DNA of 64,000 nt from Negativicoccus succinicivorans (GCF_018372215.1 NZ_JAHAJN010000001.1:223113-287112); one strand, 5' to 3'. Positions 25,455 through 34,371 are shown, numbered from the stretch's first letter. The notes: generated by a model from the sequence alone, not told the origin. Translations and numbers: made by a program.

Positions 25455-26477
25455 CTAAAACTGCGCCAAGAAGCGCACATCATTATCATAAAATAAACGT
25501 AAATCGTCAATTCCGTACACCAGCATGGCAATTCGTTCCACACCCATACCGAACGCAAAACCGCTGATTTTTTCCGGATCGTAACCGTTTAAACGCAATA
25601 CGTTCGGGTGCACCATCCCGCAACCGAGAATTTCCAACCATTCTTCGGACGTATCCACCGTGCCGCCTTTACTGTGGCGTTTGCGGAACGAAATATCGAC
25701 TTCCGCGCTCGGTTCCGTAAACGGGAAATAGCTGGCACGAAAGCGCACCTTGGTATCTGTACCGAAAATTTCCCGGCCAAAATGTTCAATTGTTCCCTTC
25801 AAGTCGGAAAACGTAATTCCCTGATCAAGCAAGAGTCCTTCGACCTGATGGAACACCGGTGAATGCGTCGCATCATAGTCGGAACGATATACTTTGCCGG
25901 GCGCAATAATACGAATCGGCGTGTTCGGTTCCTGTGACTGCATCGTGCGCGCCTGAACCGGCGACGTATGCGTACGTAAAAGAATCGAATCATTGATATA
26001 AAACGAATCTTGCATATCACGCGCCGGATGATCTTTGGGGAAATTCAGACTTTGAAAGTTATAAAAATCATCTTCGATTTCCGGACCTTGCGCAATCGTA
26101 TACCCCATCTTCATAAAAATATCCTGAATGCGACGATTGATCTGCGTCAATGGATGCAAATGTCCCTGCAGCGGTCGACGTCCCGGTAATGTAATATCAA
26201 TTTTTTCCGCCGCCAACCGTTCACTCAGTGCTTTTTGTGCCAGTTCATCCTGCTTCTCGCTCAGGTTTTTTTGCAAAAGGCCGCGCACTTCGTTAGCGAG
26301 CGCTCCCACGACCGGCCGCTCTTCAGCAGTCAGATCCTTCATGCCGCGCAATATCGCAGTCAGTTCCCCTTTTTTACCTAAGAACGCTACTCGGATTTTT
26401 TGTAACTCCGATTCGTTCGCAGCGGCTGCGATTTCTTCCAACGCACGCCGTTGCAGTTCCTGCATTTCCTCTTTCAT
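25455..26477 (-). CDS. pheS: phenylalanyl-tRNA synthetase alpha subunit
   Basis: Catalytic subunit that forms phenylalanyl-adenylate and charges tRNA-Phe. The protein has 340 residues: an N-terminal coiled coil (about 1-90), then the class II core with HPLTQINRRIQDIF, RTHTSPVQARTM (motif 2 region) and GFAFGMGVERIAML (motif 3) near the C-terminus. GGAGGG precedes ATG 26477. A T-box leader controls it. Confidence 0.98.
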   Translation of the reverse strand: MKEEMQELQRRALEEIAAAANESELQKIRVAFLGKKGELTAILRGMKDLTAEERPVVGALANEVRGLLQKNLSEKQDELAQKALSERLAAEKIDITLPGRRPLQGHLHPLTQINRRIQDIFMKMGYTIAQGPEIEDDFYNFQSLNFPKDHPARDMQDSFYINDSILLRTHTSPVQARTMQSQEPNTPIRIIAPGKVYRSDYDATHSPVFHQVEGLLLDQGITFSDLKGTIEHFGREIFGTDTKVRFRASYFPFTEPSAEVDISFRKRHSKGGTVDTSEEWLEILGCGMVHPNVLRLNGYDPEKISGFAFGMGVERIAMLVYGIDDLRLFYDNDVRFLAQF

Positions 26478-26496
26478 AACAACCCTCCTGAAAACA

Positions 26497-26714
26497 CAAA
26501 AAGACCCTCGCCTGGGGCGAAAGTCTCTTCCGCGGTACCACCCAAATAAGTACTCGAAATCTTTATCGCAGAAATACGTTTTGCCTACGTTATCAGCAAA
26601 CTGCTCCCGAATGAACTGTATGGTTTCACACGCCGACTTTTCCAGTCATGAAATCGGCTCCCTGAAGTGCGAATATTCCATACACCTTTCGTTCCTAGCA
26701 TCCAATGTGAAATT
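26497..26714 (-). promoter_or_regulatory. T-box riboswitch leader of pheST
   Basis: Senses uncharged tRNA-Phe and permits read-through into pheST. The T-box sequence GGGTGGTACCGCG is at 26531-26543. A perfect 11-bp terminator stem (26502-26526, loop CCA) with a T5 tract at 26497-26501 follows. Stem I is closed by TGTATGG/CCATACA (26678-26684 with 26617-26623). A UUC followed by A at 26613-26615, on the 3' side of an internal loop above a TGCT/AGCA base helix, is the best candidate specifier and agrees with phenylalanine. The distal part of stem I is short. The exact fold is inferred. Confidence 0.93.
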
Positions 26715-26720
26715 AAAGAT

Positions 26721-26749
26721 AGTATAACAAGTTAACTTTGATTCCGCAA
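26721..26749 (-). promoter_or_regulatory. pheST promoter
   Basis: Minus strand: TTGCGG (26744-26749), a 17-base spacer, TATACT (26721-26726). Both hexamers are identical to those of the rpsB promoter. It begins right after the acyl-CoA dehydrogenase stop codon. Confidence 0.75.
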
Positions 26750-26754
26750 GTCGC

Positions 26755-27894
26755 TTATGTAAACTTGAGACCGCCGGCGATAATGCCTCGTTGTACCTGA
26801 TTGCTGCCTTCAAAAATTTGCATGACTTTGGCATCACGCATATATTTTTCTAACGGCGCTTCTTTGGAGTAACCGGCGCCGCCCATAATCTGAACGGCAT
26901 CTGTGCTCACTTTCATCGCCGTATCGGACGCAAAACACTTCGCCATAGACGCGATAACGCCGGCGTTTCTCGCGCCGTCCATTTGACCGGCGGCCGCTTT
27001 CCACACCAGCAAGCGGGATGCTTCCGTGGCCATTGCCATATCGGCCAACATCTGCTGTACCATCTGCAGCGCAATCAATTTATTGCCGAACTGCACACGC
27101 GTGTGCGCGTATTTCCCTGCGGCTTGCAATGCCGCTTCTGCAATACCGACGGAGATCGCACCGACAAACGGACGCGATGCATCCAACGTCCGCATCGCCC
27201 ATTTGAAACCGCTGCCCTCACGCCCCAGCCGCGCCGACTCGGGTACAAAGCAGTCCGTCAGTACCAATTCCGAAGTAGCGGATGCACGAATGCCCATTTT
27301 ATCTTCCACTTTCCCCACACTGAAGCCGTCCGTATCTGTCGGCACAATGAATGCCGTCAACCCGCGGACGCCGCGAGCCGGATTGGCATTGGCAAAGACC
27401 ACTACCACATCGGCAATCGGGCCATTGGTAATAAAATGCTTCGTACCGTTTAAAATGTAGCCGCCTTCCGTTTTTTTCGCGCGTGTTGCAATCGCCGACG
27501 CATCCGACCCGGCATTCGGTTCCGTCAGGGCAAACGCGGCCATCCCTCCGCCTAAAATCACGTCACAAAAAGCTTGCATCTGCTCGGGTGTGCCACCGAA
27601 AGCCACCGGCAGCATGGCCAGCATATTCGCCGCGCACGCCGTCGCAATACCCGCGCAGCCTTGTGCGATTTTTTCAAAAATAAGCGCCAACGTCATGGCA
27701 TCCAAACCGATGCCGCCGTATTCTTTCGGTACGCCGAGTGAGGTCAGACCGGTCTGCTTCAAAATTTTCCAGAGTTCATCCGGCACCACACCGTCTTTAT
27801 CCATTTCCAGTGCACGCGGTGCGATTTCTTTCGTTACAATTTCCTGTACCAGATCCAATAATTCCTGCTGTTCGGCAGTGATTGTAAAGTCCAT
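26755..27894 (-). CDS. acyl-CoA dehydrogenase, short-chain type
   Basis: FAD enzyme that oxidises acyl-CoA to enoyl-CoA (or the reverse in butyrate-type fermentation with ETF). The protein has 379 residues, the usual length. N-terminal helices; ALTEPNAGSDASAI and KHFITNGPIADVVVVFA in the middle; the C-terminal catalytic glutamate lies in QIFEGSNQVQRG, where QIYEGTNEIQR is usual. AGGGGGG precedes ATG 27894. No etfAB, hbd or crt is nearby; instead it ends an operon of exporter and thioesterase genes. Butyryl-CoA dehydrogenase is plausible, but chain length cannot be read. Confidence 0.92.
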   Translation of the reverse strand: MDFTITAEQQELLDLVQEIVTKEIAPRALEMDKDGVVPDELWKILKQTGLTSLGVPKEYGGIGLDAMTLALIFEKIAQGCAGIATACAANMLAMLPVAFGGTPEQMQAFCDVILGGGMAAFALTEPNAGSDASAIATRAKKTEGGYILNGTKHFITNGPIADVVVVFANANPARGVRGLTAFIVPTDTDGFSVGKVEDKMGIRASATSELVLTDCFVPESARLGREGSGFKWAMRTLDASRPFVGAISVGIAEAALQAAGKYAHTRVQFGNKLIALQMVQQMLADMAMATEASRLLVWKAAAGQMDGARNAGVIASMAKCFASDTAMKVSTDAVQIMGGAGYSKEAPLEKYMRDAKVMQIFEGSNQVQRGIIAGGLKFT

Positions 27895-27906
27895 TGTTTT
27901 CCCCCC

Positions 27907-28338
27907 TCAAATATCGTGCGCGATATCAATCGTGTGCACGATCCAATACGTGCCTTTCCCCGAAAGCATTAATCTTTTGTTGTCATCGTAAAATTTAACT
28001 TCCCCGATCAATGTCTTTTTGCCGTGGTGGATAATTTCACCGTAGCCGTGCACCCATGTATTTTCCGGAACGGGACGAATATACGAAATATCCAAATCAA
28101 TCGTGACGACATGGTAGCCGAGCGCCCGAGATGCCCACCCCATGCAGGCGTCACTCATCGTAGCCAACGGCGCTCCATGTGCAATTCCGCGGCGATTAGT
28201 GTGGAAATCCGGTTCGATAAACAGTTTAAAATGAGTTTTCCCCGGAAAGAGATCCACTACTTCAATTTTCATAAACTGAAAATAAGGGTCTTCACTTTTG
28301 GCGCGTTGATAAAAATTTTCCAACGAAGGATCAATCAT
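27907..28338 (-). CDS. PaaI-type hot-dog thioesterase, first copy
   Basis: The protein has 143 residues with a single hot-dog fold. The active-site helix region reads RRGIAHGAPLATMSDACMG, matching the HGG/A...D pattern of PaaI-family acyl-CoA thioesterases. The second half (TIDLDISYIRPVPENTWVHG) matches the family's third strand. The substrate is unknown; by context an acyl-CoA related to the adjacent dehydrogenase. It overlaps the second thioesterase gene by 8 bp. The two paralogs share about the same layout but are clearly diverged. Confidence 0.87.
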   Translation of the reverse strand: MIDPSLENFYQRAKSEDPYFQFMKIEVVDLFPGKTHFKLFIEPDFHTNRRGIAHGAPLATMSDACMGWASRALGYHVVTIDLDISYIRPVPENTWVHGYGEIIHHGKKTLIGEVKFYDDNKRLMLSGKGTYWIVHTIDIAHDI

Positions 28339-28771
28339 TTTTCTCCTCCATCATCCATAAGGCTTTCCCCATCACATAAAATGTTCCTTCACAATGAGCT
28401 AAGAGCCGACCTCTTTCATCGCGAAAATCGCAAACCGTCCGCATCGTATTGCGTCCGTTATGAATAACCTCTGCCGTTCCCGTCACTGTCGAATCCAAAG
28501 CGACAGGGCGAATATACGAAATACGAAGTCCCATAGTCGTGACTGATTTGCCGTGTGCAAAACAGGCTGCTCCCATATAGGTATCGGCCAAGCCGAAAAG
28601 AAAACCGCCATGTGTCGACTGGTAGGAGTTTTCCACAATTTCGCGCTGCGCTATTGTTTTCATTACCAAGTGTCCCGGTTCCATCGTCACCACTTCATAA
28701 TTCATCAGGCGATCAAAAGGATTCAGTAACACCATTTCCATAATTTTTTGTTGTTCCTGATCCGTTATCAT
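28331..28771 (-). CDS. PaaI-type hot-dog thioesterase, second copy
   Basis: About 146 residues from ATG 28771 (MITDQEQQKIMEM), preceded by GGTGGAG; a GTG four codons earlier is also possible. The motif STHGGFLFGLADTYMGAACF is the classic HGG...D active site, followed by TTMGLRISYIRPVALDST. It lies between the exporter permease and the first thioesterase, with overlapping or near-overlapping ends, so the three are translated together. Hydrolysis of an acyl-CoA is inferred from the family. Confidence 0.87.
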   Translation of the reverse strand: MITDQEQQKIMEMVLLNPFDRLMNYEVVTMEPGHLVMKTIAQREIVENSYQSTHGGFLFGLADTYMGAACFAHGKSVTTMGLRISYIRPVALDSTVTGTAEVIHNGRNTMRTVCDFRDERGRLLAHCEGTFYVMGKALWMMEEKND

Positions 28772-28783
28772 TAGCGACTCCAC

Positions 28784-30001
28784 CTATTCATAATGTAGCG
28801 CATCGATCGGGTTCAAGCGTGCCGCTTTACGGGCCGGATACAAACCGAACAGCAAACCGATGGCTACCGAAAACGCAAATGATCCCAAAATCGGCCAAGG
28901 AGAAATGGCCGCGGAAACGTTGACTAAGGAGGCCATCGCGTGCGCCCCTAAGATGCCGACGATGACACCGATCGTGCCGCCTACCAGACTGATCGTAATC
29001 GACTCAATCAAAAACTGCGTAATAATCATCCGATACGTCGCACCGAGAGCTTTACGTATTCCGATTTCACGAGTACGTTCCGTTACTGATACCAGCATAA
29101 TATTCATGATTCCAATACCGCCGACTAACAGCGAAATCGCCGCAATCGCACCCAAGAAGAGGGTAAGCGTTTGCATGGTTTGCTGTACGGTTTCTAAAAC
29201 GTCTGCCATATTTTCCACCGTAAAATCATCTTCGCGATTGGGCAAAATCTTATGTCGGATCCGCAAAAGATTCGTAATGTCCGCTTCCACTTGCGACATC
29301 GTATCGCCGGATGCGGAGGCGACGCTGATCGTTTGCACATAAGTGATGCCGAGCAACCGTTCCTGTACGGTGCTGAACGGCGCTAAAATGCAATTATCCG
29401 CATCATTCCCTCCCGATGCACCCTTTTCCGCAAGAGTTCCAATCACCACATACGGGTCGTTTTTTACACGAATTTTACTGCCGATCGGATTAGCATCGCC
29501 GAACAGATTTTTTGCGACCGTCTTCCCGAGTAACACTACGCGCGCACGCGATTTGTATTCTTTTTCCGTCCAGTAGCGACCTTCCTCAATTTCCGCGTCC
29601 CTGACATTACGGTAGGATGCGGTAACGCCGATAACCTTTGTCGTCCAGTTTTTGTTGCCGGCCACTACTACATACGACCCCTGCACCATTGGCGAGGCAT
29701 CTTTGACATTAGGCAACAACGTAATCGCCACGTAATCATTATAGTGCAGCGTTTCCAGACTCCCTGCGACCGGTCGCAATCCCGGTGTTCGCGGTGCTCC
29801 CGGTATAACAATCAGGAGATTGGAGCCGAGTTGCGAAAACCGATCTTCCGTATCTTTTTGGACGCCTTGGCCGATCGAGACCAGCGCAATCACGGAAGCC
29901 ACCCCGATGATAATCCCCAGCATCGTCAAAAGGGAGCGCATTTTATTACTGATTAAAGCCTGCCACGCGATTTGTAAATTTTCCCAAAACATACTACGCA
30001 T
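28784..30001 (-). CDS. MacB-type ABC transporter permease
   Basis: Inner-membrane permease of the MacB/FtsX class. The protein has 405 residues: an N-terminal membrane helix (KMRSLLTMLGIIIGVASVIALVSIG, about 18-42), a large extracytoplasmic domain (about 45-270), then three C-terminal helices with the conserved RTREIGIRKALGA loop and LFGLYPARKAARLNPIDAL at the end. In E. coli MacB the ATPase is fused; here it is a separate upstream gene overlapping by 8 bp. With the adaptor it should form a tripartite exporter; an outer-membrane TolC-like partner is not in the window. Confidence 0.93.
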   Translation of the reverse strand: MRSMFWENLQIAWQALISNKMRSLLTMLGIIIGVASVIALVSIGQGVQKDTEDRFSQLGSNLLIVIPGAPRTPGLRPVAGSLETLHYNDYVAITLLPNVKDASPMVQGSYVVVAGNKNWTTKVIGVTASYRNVRDAEIEEGRYWTEKEYKSRARVVLLGKTVAKNLFGDANPIGSKIRVKNDPYVVIGTLAEKGASGGNDADNCILAPFSTVQERLLGITYVQTISVASASGDTMSQVEADITNLLRIRHKILPNREDDFTVENMADVLETVQQTMQTLTLFLGAIAAISLLVGGIGIMNIMLVSVTERTREIGIRKALGATYRMIITQFLIESITISLVGGTIGVIVGILGAHAMASLVNVSAAISPWPILGSFAFSVAIGLLFGLYPARKAARLNPIDALHYE

Positions 30002-30692
30002 CGTCGGCTACCATCCATTCCTGCGTCACGCCCCCGTCGCGCAACACGATATGGGATTGCGCATAAGCGGCAATATCCGCCTCATGGGTAACCAGCAGAA
30101 TCGTCCGACCTTGACGATGAAGCTCCGTAAAGATTTCCATAACTTCCGCACCGGATTTACTGTCCAAGTTGCCCGTCGGCTCATCCGCCATAATAATCGC
30201 AGGATGATTGACCAAGGCTCGCGCAATAGCGACGCGCTGTCGTTGGCCTCCGGAAAGTTCCGTCGGCAGATGATGCAGACGTTCGCCCAGGCCAAGTTGC
30301 GTTAATAATTTGCGTGCATACTCGGTTCGCTCCGGTTCCGGCGTTCCCGCATAAATCATCGGCAATTTTACGTTTTCCAAAGTGGATAACTTGGCAAGCA
30401 GGTTAAAACTTTGAAATACAAACCCGATTTTTTGATTACGCGTTTGCGCCAATCGATCATCCGATAATTGCGCGACCTCTTCGCCGTCCAATTCATACGA
30501 GCCGGAAGTCGGACGATCCAAGCATCCCAGAATATTCATCAAGGTTGACTTGCCCGAACCTGAAGGTCCCATGATCGACAAAAATTCACCGCGCTCTACG
30601 GAAAGAGATATCCCTTTCAGTACAGGTACTTCCTCTTTTCCTAAGCGATAATTTTTAACGATATCTTTCAACGCTATTACAGGCACACTCAT
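29994..30692 (-). CDS. MacB-type ABC transporter ATP-binding protein
   Basis: ATPase of the LolD/MacB class that powers the adjacent permease. The protein is 232 residues from ATG 30692, which sits better behind AGGTGA than the ATG just before it. Walker A is MGPSGSGKST, signature LSGGQRQRVAIARAL, Walker B IIMADEPTGNLD, and the switch histidine lies in LLVTHEADIA. It starts nine bases after the adaptor gene ends. Confidence 0.96.
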   Translation of the reverse strand: MSVPVIALKDIVKNYRLGKEEVPVLKGISLSVERGEFLSIMGPSGSGKSTLMNILGCLDRPTSGSYELDGEEVAQLSDDRLAQTRNQKIGFVFQSFNLLAKLSTLENVKLPMIYAGTPEPERTEYARKLLTQLGLGERLHHLPTELSGGQRQRVAIARALVNHPAIIMADEPTGNLDSKSGAEVMEIFTELHRQGRTILLVTHEADIAAYAQSHIVLRDGGVTQEWMVADDA

Positions 30693-30700
30693 CATTTCAC

Positions 30701-31795
30701 CTAAATTCGCGGATGATGCGTTGCCGAATTGCCCGCTTTATCCTCGCTGACACTACCGCTGGTCACAATGGTATCATCGGCGTTAAGGCCGGAAATAACT
30801 TCCGCCTGAGTATCTGTAACAATACCGATCACCACCGGTGTTTTTTCCAGCTTATCGCCCGCTTTTTTATATACATATTGGCCGTTCACATCGCTGCGTA
30901 GCGCCGTAATCGGTACCAACACGACATGATCTTTCGTTTGCGCATCAATGATCGCACGTGCTGTCATGGACGGATACAAAGCACTGATTTCATCACTGCT
31001 AATCGCCACATATACCGTATAGTAAATAACCGCTGCACCGGAGGAGTTTCCGCTCGAAGCCGGCGTACGGGAAATATCCGTCACATGCCCGTGGAATTTC
31101 CGATTCGGATAAGCGTCAACCGTAAATGTTACATTTTGTCCCGCCCGGACCTGGCCGATATCAGTTTCATCCACTAAAAGACGAATCCGCATAGAAGAAA
31201 GATCAGCGATTTTCGCAATGATCATCTGATTAGACAAGCCCTGCGCTACCGTTTCACCTGCTTTCATCGGCTCCCCGATCACAATGCCGTCCATCGGCGC
31301 GACAATCGTCGTGTCAGATATGTCCGATTGCGCTTTATTGTAGGTCGCCTGCGCTGTTTCATAGTTCATTTGCGCATCCGCCAATTGCTGATAGGAAATC
31401 GCTCCCTCGGAATACAATTGCCGATATCGGTCGTAAAGGCTTCGTTTATTGGCTAAAATGCTTTCCGCCTGACTTAACTGACTTTCCGCCGACTTTGCAG
31501 AAATGACCGCCAGCACGTCGCCTTCATGGACCTTCTGATTTTCTTTCACAAGCACCTGCGTTAACGTACCCGAAATGTTGGCGCTCAGCTTTACTTCATT
31601 AACCGGTTCGATCGCGCCTGTCGCATCAATCGAGCTGGCAATTGAACCTGTGGTGACCTGCCCCAACACATAGGACTCTTTACTTTCCGCCGTCCGATGT
31701 GTCCACCACCAAAGCCCGGTCAATACAAGCAATAAAAAAAGCAATCCCCAAACAATTTTCCGTTTATGAGTCTGCCAAAATTCGTTTCGATTCAT
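30701..31795 (-). CDS. periplasmic adaptor (HlyD/MacA family)
   Basis: Membrane-fusion protein that joins an inner-membrane exporter to an outer-membrane channel. The protein has 364 residues: one N-terminal membrane helix (about 12-30), a biotinyl-lipoyl half (VKLSANISGTLTQVLVKENQKV), a coiled coil (about 105-160), the second lipoyl half (APMDGIVIGEPMKAGETVAQG), a beta-barrel, and the membrane-proximal domain. First gene of macA-ATPase-permease-thioesterases-dehydrogenase. An adaptor of this type implies an outer membrane, or at least a thick wall space. Confidence 0.93.
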   Translation of the reverse strand: MNRNEFWQTHKRKIVWGLLFLLLVLTGLWWWTHRTAESKESYVLGQVTTGSIASSIDATGAIEPVNEVKLSANISGTLTQVLVKENQKVHEGDVLAVISAKSAESQLSQAESILANKRSLYDRYRQLYSEGAISYQQLADAQMNYETAQATYNKAQSDISDTTIVAPMDGIVIGEPMKAGETVAQGLSNQMIIAKIADLSSMRIRLLVDETDIGQVRAGQNVTFTVDAYPNRKFHGHVTDISRTPASSGNSSGAAVIYYTVYVAISSDEISALYPSMTARAIIDAQTKDHVVLVPITALRSDVNGQYVYKKAGDKLEKTPVVIGIVTDTQAEVISGLNADDTIVTSGSVSEDKAGNSATHHPRI

Positions 31796-31844
31796 TATTT
31801 CCCTCGCTTTATCGAAGTCACATAGATGCCTCTTTTGTTCTTTT

Positions 31845-31853
31845 ATTATAGCA
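31845..31853 (-). promoter_or_regulatory. extended -10 promoter of the macA operon
   Basis: Minus strand CTATGCTATAATAAA, with TATAAT at 31845-31850 and TG one base upstream. The same 15 bases occur in front of gatC. No clear -35. Confidence 0.7.
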
Positions 31854-31926
31854 TAGTACGATCTTTATATTAGCGATAACAGGTTCGTAGTATCGTCCCC
31901 TTACATAATAAAATCGGTGCTGTTTA

Positions 31927-31935
31927 TGATATAAT
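31927..31935 (+). promoter_or_regulatory. extended -10 promoter of the MATE gene
   Basis: Plus strand ATGATATAATATTT, with TATAAT at 31930-31935 and TG one base upstream. A strong AAAGGAGG box follows at 31946-31953. Confidence 0.65.
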
Positions 31936-31957
31936 ATTTCTACTCAAAGGAGGCATC

Positions 31958-33319
31958 ATGCAACATCTTGACCAACCCCGCCAAATGTGGCGGCAATTTT
32001 TTTCTATTTGGATACCGCTTTTCTTAACTCAATTATCCCTTGTAGCCGGCGGCTTTTTTGCCGCTACGGTAGCCGGACGGCATAGTACTGTGGATCTTGC
32101 CGGAGCGGCGGTCGGCGTAAATTTATGGGTGCCGGTGTTAATGACTTCGATCGGTCTTTTCATGGGACTTACGCCGATTATTTCCCAGCTTTTGGGCGCC
32201 AATCAGCCGACAAATATTCCTTCCATTGTACGTCAAGGAATCTACCTTTCTCTGACTGTCGGCCTGGTAACCATTTGCATGGGAAGTTTTCTCCTTCCCT
32301 TGATTCTTGATAACTTAGGACTCGAGCCCGCTGTACGCAAGGTTACACAGGGTTTCTTAACATTTATTGCCTACGGAATTATTCCCTCTTTTATTTCTGT
32401 TACGTTACGCAATGTGGTGGATGCTCACGGGTATACTCGTATTTCCCTTTCGATTATGACTACAGGATTTTTCCTGAATATTATTTTGAACTATGTGTTT
32501 ATTGACGGCTATGGCAGTATTCCCTCGTTGGGAGGTGCCGGAGCGGGACTGGCGATTGCCATTTCCAACAGTGTGAACTGCTTTCTCTTTTTCTTGGTTA
32601 TGCTTTTTTTGCCCCCCTTTTCCCATTATCGCATTTTCAAGGAATGGGAAGGTCTTCATTTCGCAAGGTGGCGGGAGCAGCTGAAAATCGGCTTACCGAT
32701 CGGCGGTGCCAACTTTTTGGAAATTTCCTTGTTTTCCATCGTCGGGCTTCTAATCACGAGCTATGGTACACAAATTATTGCCGCTCATAATGCCGCTAAC
32801 AATTTTTCCAATGTACTGTACTCACTCCCACTGTCCGCCGGTATTGCTGCTACGATTTTATGCGGGTTTGAACTTGGTGCCCAACGCTTCGACTTCGCCT
32901 TACGGTATGCCCGCATGGCGCAAGGTTTTACGATTAGTGTGGCGGCTATTTTATTTATTCTCGCCTTCTTCAACTTCAATTCAATTGCCGGTCTTTATAC
33001 CAATGACCCGCAAATGATTGCACTTAACGCCGGTTTTATGGTGTATGCGTTGATGTTTACCTTTGCAGATGCTACCGGCGTACCGATTCAAGGAGCACTG
33101 CGCGGTTATAAAGACGTGCGTTTCGTATTTATAGTTTCATTGTTATGCTATTGGTGTATCGGTCTGACCCTGGGCATTATCCTATCGCACTATACAAATT
33201 TAGGCCCTTACGGTTATTGGATCGGTATTATTTGCGGCTTGCTTGCTGTCTCTGTCGCCTACAATGCACGCCTTATCTATCTCAATCGCAACCGGCATAA
33301 AATTAAAACCGCTCATTAA
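31958..33319 (+). CDS. MATE-family multidrug efflux transporter
   Basis: Twelve-helix cation antiporter of the NorM/MATE family. The protein has 453 residues. Visible are the duplicated MatE halves: WIPLFLTQLSLVAGGFFAATVAG at the start, the loop PIISQLLGANQPTNIPSIVRQG, and in the second half GLPIGGANFLEIS and GVPIQGALRGYKDV. The substrate is unknown. One of two plus-strand genes; divergent from the macA operon and convergent with the glycosyltransferase gene across a shared terminator. Confidence 0.94.
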   Translation: MQHLDQPRQMWRQFFSIWIPLFLTQLSLVAGGFFAATVAGRHSTVDLAGAAVGVNLWVPVLMTSIGLFMGLTPIISQLLGANQPTNIPSIVRQGIYLSLTVGLVTICMGSFLLPLILDNLGLEPAVRKVTQGFLTFIAYGIIPSFISVTLRNVVDAHGYTRISLSIMTTGFFLNIILNYVFIDGYGSIPSLGGAGAGLAIAISNSVNCFLFFLVMLFLPPFSHYRIFKEWEGLHFARWREQLKIGLPIGGANFLEISLFSIVGLLITSYGTQIIAAHNAANNFSNVLYSLPLSAGIAATILCGFELGAQRFDFALRYARMAQGFTISVAAILFILAFFNFNSIAGLYTNDPQMIALNAGFMVYALMFTFADATGVPIQGALRGYKDVRFVFIVSLLCYWCIGLTLGIILSHYTNLGPYGYWIGIICGLLAVSVAYNARLIYLNRNRHKIKTAH

Positions 33320-33347
33320 AAAAGAGACCGTTACGGTCTCTTTTTTT
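33318..33347. terminator. bidirectional terminator between MATE and the heptosyltransferase gene
   Basis: AAAAAAGAGACCG-TTA-CGGTCTCTTTTTT, working on both strands. The TTA loop is the stop codon of the minus-strand glycosyltransferase, so the 5' arm read on the minus strand encodes its last residues. Confidence 0.92.
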
Positions 33348-34371
33348 GTTCTTTTTTTATTTTCTGCCGATATAATGTAATCACATCTTCTAGCGGGATA
33401 GAACTCATCGCAATATTGCGATTTTTTTTAATCTGCAAGTCGGCATCTTGCGCATGTTGCGCCGTCACATAATCTCCCTGAGGATTGCGAAACGGACCGC
33501 TGCGTTCCGGACGCGTCGGACCATATAAACCGATAATGGATGTGCCGTATGCGTTGGCAATATGAAGTGGGCCCGTATCGCCGGAAATATGCATGCGCGC
33601 ATGCTTCTCCAGCGCCAGCAGTTCACGCAAACTCGTTTGTCCTGTCAGATCTACTGTTCTTTTCGCTCGGTCACCTGCCATCAAGCGTTGCGCCAGCGGC
33701 GTATCAGCGGCGCTGCCGGCAATGACTACATGCCGCCCGTCAGCTGTCATCTGACCGATCAGTTCCCGCCAGGATGTTTCCGGCCAATCTTTTCCCGCAC
33801 CGCGACTGCTCGGCGCAATCACAATATATTCATCGGTCACGCCTAAAGCCTGTAACTTTTGCCGCAACGTGACTTCGGCATCGCTGATGTCACACAAAGG
33901 ATACGCAATCCGGTCAATATCCGCTCCAAAATATTCTACCACGTCCAATAAACGTTCCGTGATATGACCATATTGATGAGCGCCGACAATCGGCTGGCTT
34001 ACCAGTCCGCTTCCTTCGCGCGCTTCCCAATATCCATAGCGCGCTTTAGCGCCGCTCAACCGAGCCACCAAAGCACTCTTAGCAAGCATCTGCAAATCCA
34101 ATACCAGATCAAATGAGCGTTCGTGTAATTCCCTATGTAATTCACGCCAATAGGAAGGCTGGCGAAGACGATTCCGGTCAATCACAACTTTATCGTCTAA
34201 ATAAGGAGCGCCCGGCAAGACATCTTTAAATGCACGATGAACTGCCCAAGTAATATGAGCGCGAGGATACTTTTTGCGCAACGCAAACAGCGCCGGCAAT
34301 GCGCAAATAATATCACCGAGCGAACTCATTTTGATAATTAAGATACGTGCTTGTGGCAAGTTTAATTCCAT
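33331..34371 (-). CDS. GT9-family ADP-heptose glycosyltransferase (WaaC-like)
   Basis: Adds heptose to the LPS inner core from the cytosolic side. The protein is 346 residues from ATG 34371 (MELNLPQARILIIKMSSLGD), preceded by GGGAT; a longer in-frame start would overlap gmhB more. Motifs: SSLGDIICALPAL, VIAPSSRGAGKDWPETSW, and HISGDTGPLHIANAYGTSIIGLYGPT, which match heptosyltransferase I/II. The C-terminus is Lys-rich because it is read from the terminator arm. Directly after hldE and gmhB, which make the sugar donor. Confidence 0.9.
   Translation of the reverse strand: MELNLPQARILIIKMSSLGDIICALPALFALRKKYPRAHITWAVHRAFKDVLPGAPYLDDKVVIDRNRLRQPSYWRELHRELHERSFDLVLDLQMLAKSALVARLSGAKARYGYWEAREGSGLVSQPIVGAHQYGHITERLLDVVEYFGADIDRIAYPLCDISDAEVTLRQKLQALGVTDEYIVIAPSSRGAGKDWPETSWRELIGQMTADGRHVVIAGSAADTPLAQRLMAGDRAKRTVDLTGQTSLRELLALEKHARMHISGDTGPLHIANAYGTSIIGLYGPTRPERSGPFRNPQGDYVTAQHAQDADLQIKKNRNIAMSSIPLEDVITLYRQKIKKEQKKRP

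Noticed and set aside
26128..26727. Plus-strand open frame of 199 codons opposite pheS and the T-box
   Set aside because: It runs through a riboswitch and terminator, which is incompatible with a real gene on that strand; it has no recognisable domain.
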